Below are positions 63,968-64,000 of a DNA stretch of 64,000 nt, one piece after another; the first letter of the stretch is position 1; each line of letters opens with the position of its first letter. The notes beneath the pieces are model-generated. The model was not told the DNA's origin. It saw only the letters and a list, made by a program, of their open reading frames with translations, and did not search any database. This DNA comes from Sarcocystis neurona (Eukaryota; Apicomplexa; Conoidasida; Eucoccidiorida; Sarcocystidae): positions 2,163,369-2,227,368 of the forward strand of contig KL647307.1 in assembly GCA_000727475.1 (NCBI GenBank), in the 5' to 3' direction. A program made the position numbers and the translations under genes.

Positions 63968-64000
63968 AACGCATTAGAAGAAGAAACACAGCACCAGTCA

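Larger units (their letters stand above)
55546..64000. repeat. Right copy of the large direct segmental duplication
   Basis: Direct, same-orientation counterpart of 1-8527. It holds the intact ZCCHC9-like gene and diverged copies of the modular exons found at 7.4-8.5 kb. The direct orientation and the module exons at its right end suggest that a second modular-gene copy continues beyond 64000. Confidence 0.9.

Overview
The window looks like nuclear DNA of an intron-rich apicomplexan, most likely a coccidian (Sarcocystidae or Eimeriidae). The evidence is GT-AG introns throughout, thrombospondin type 1 (TSP1) domains in a large secreted or membrane protein, a Gln-rich basic protein, and AT, CA and GATA microsatellites. 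No rRNA, tRNA, CRISPR array or prokaryotic operon is visible. The taxon is inferred from this gene content; no marker gene fixes it.

Layout. Two directly repeated, diverged segments lie at the ends (1-8527 and 55546-64000). They are colinear over their whole visible length and run past both window edges, so the window spans about one period (~55.5 kb) of a tandem segmental duplication. Each copy carries, on the minus strand, a gene for a ZCCHC9-like protein with four CCHC zinc knuckles. The right copy (57547-62132) assembles from four exons into an uninterrupted 525-residue protein. The left copy (2249-6814) is a pseudogene with a stop at codon 4, three single-base frameshifts, two late stops and three broken splice sites.

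Between the zinc-knuckle copies, almost all of 7.4-54.8 kb on the plus strand is filled by small cysteine-rich exons built from two recurring modules. Module A has the core C-x-C-x(5-6)-C-[ST]-x-x-[EQ]-[EV]. Module B has C-x3-C followed by a helical-looking stretch and more Cys or Trp. Most exons start and end in phase 1, and Cys-free linker mini-exons of 33-57 nt sit between some of them. Three TSP1 repeats occur at 40.7-41.4 and 46.0 kb. A transmembrane segment with a cytoplasmic tail closes the main gene at 48788. This gives a type I surface or secretory protein of roughly 3,000 or more residues. It resembles the large TSP1-bearing microneme proteins of coccidia in general plan, but I do not recognise the A and B modules. 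Further module exons at 7.4-14.2 kb and 50.7-54.7 kb are either part of this gene or belong to flanking relatives.

Interplay. The first module exons lie just upstream of the zinc-knuckle gene in head-to-head orientation and are inside the duplication, so the ancestral unit was ZCCHC9-like gene plus modular gene. In the left unit the modular exons stay open while ZCCHC9 has decayed. In the right unit ZCCHC9 is intact while the one module A exon that can be read is broken. This looks like reciprocal gene loss after tandem duplication. Exon boundaries were read by eye using splice motifs and phase arithmetic; transcript evidence would be needed to fix the gene ends.
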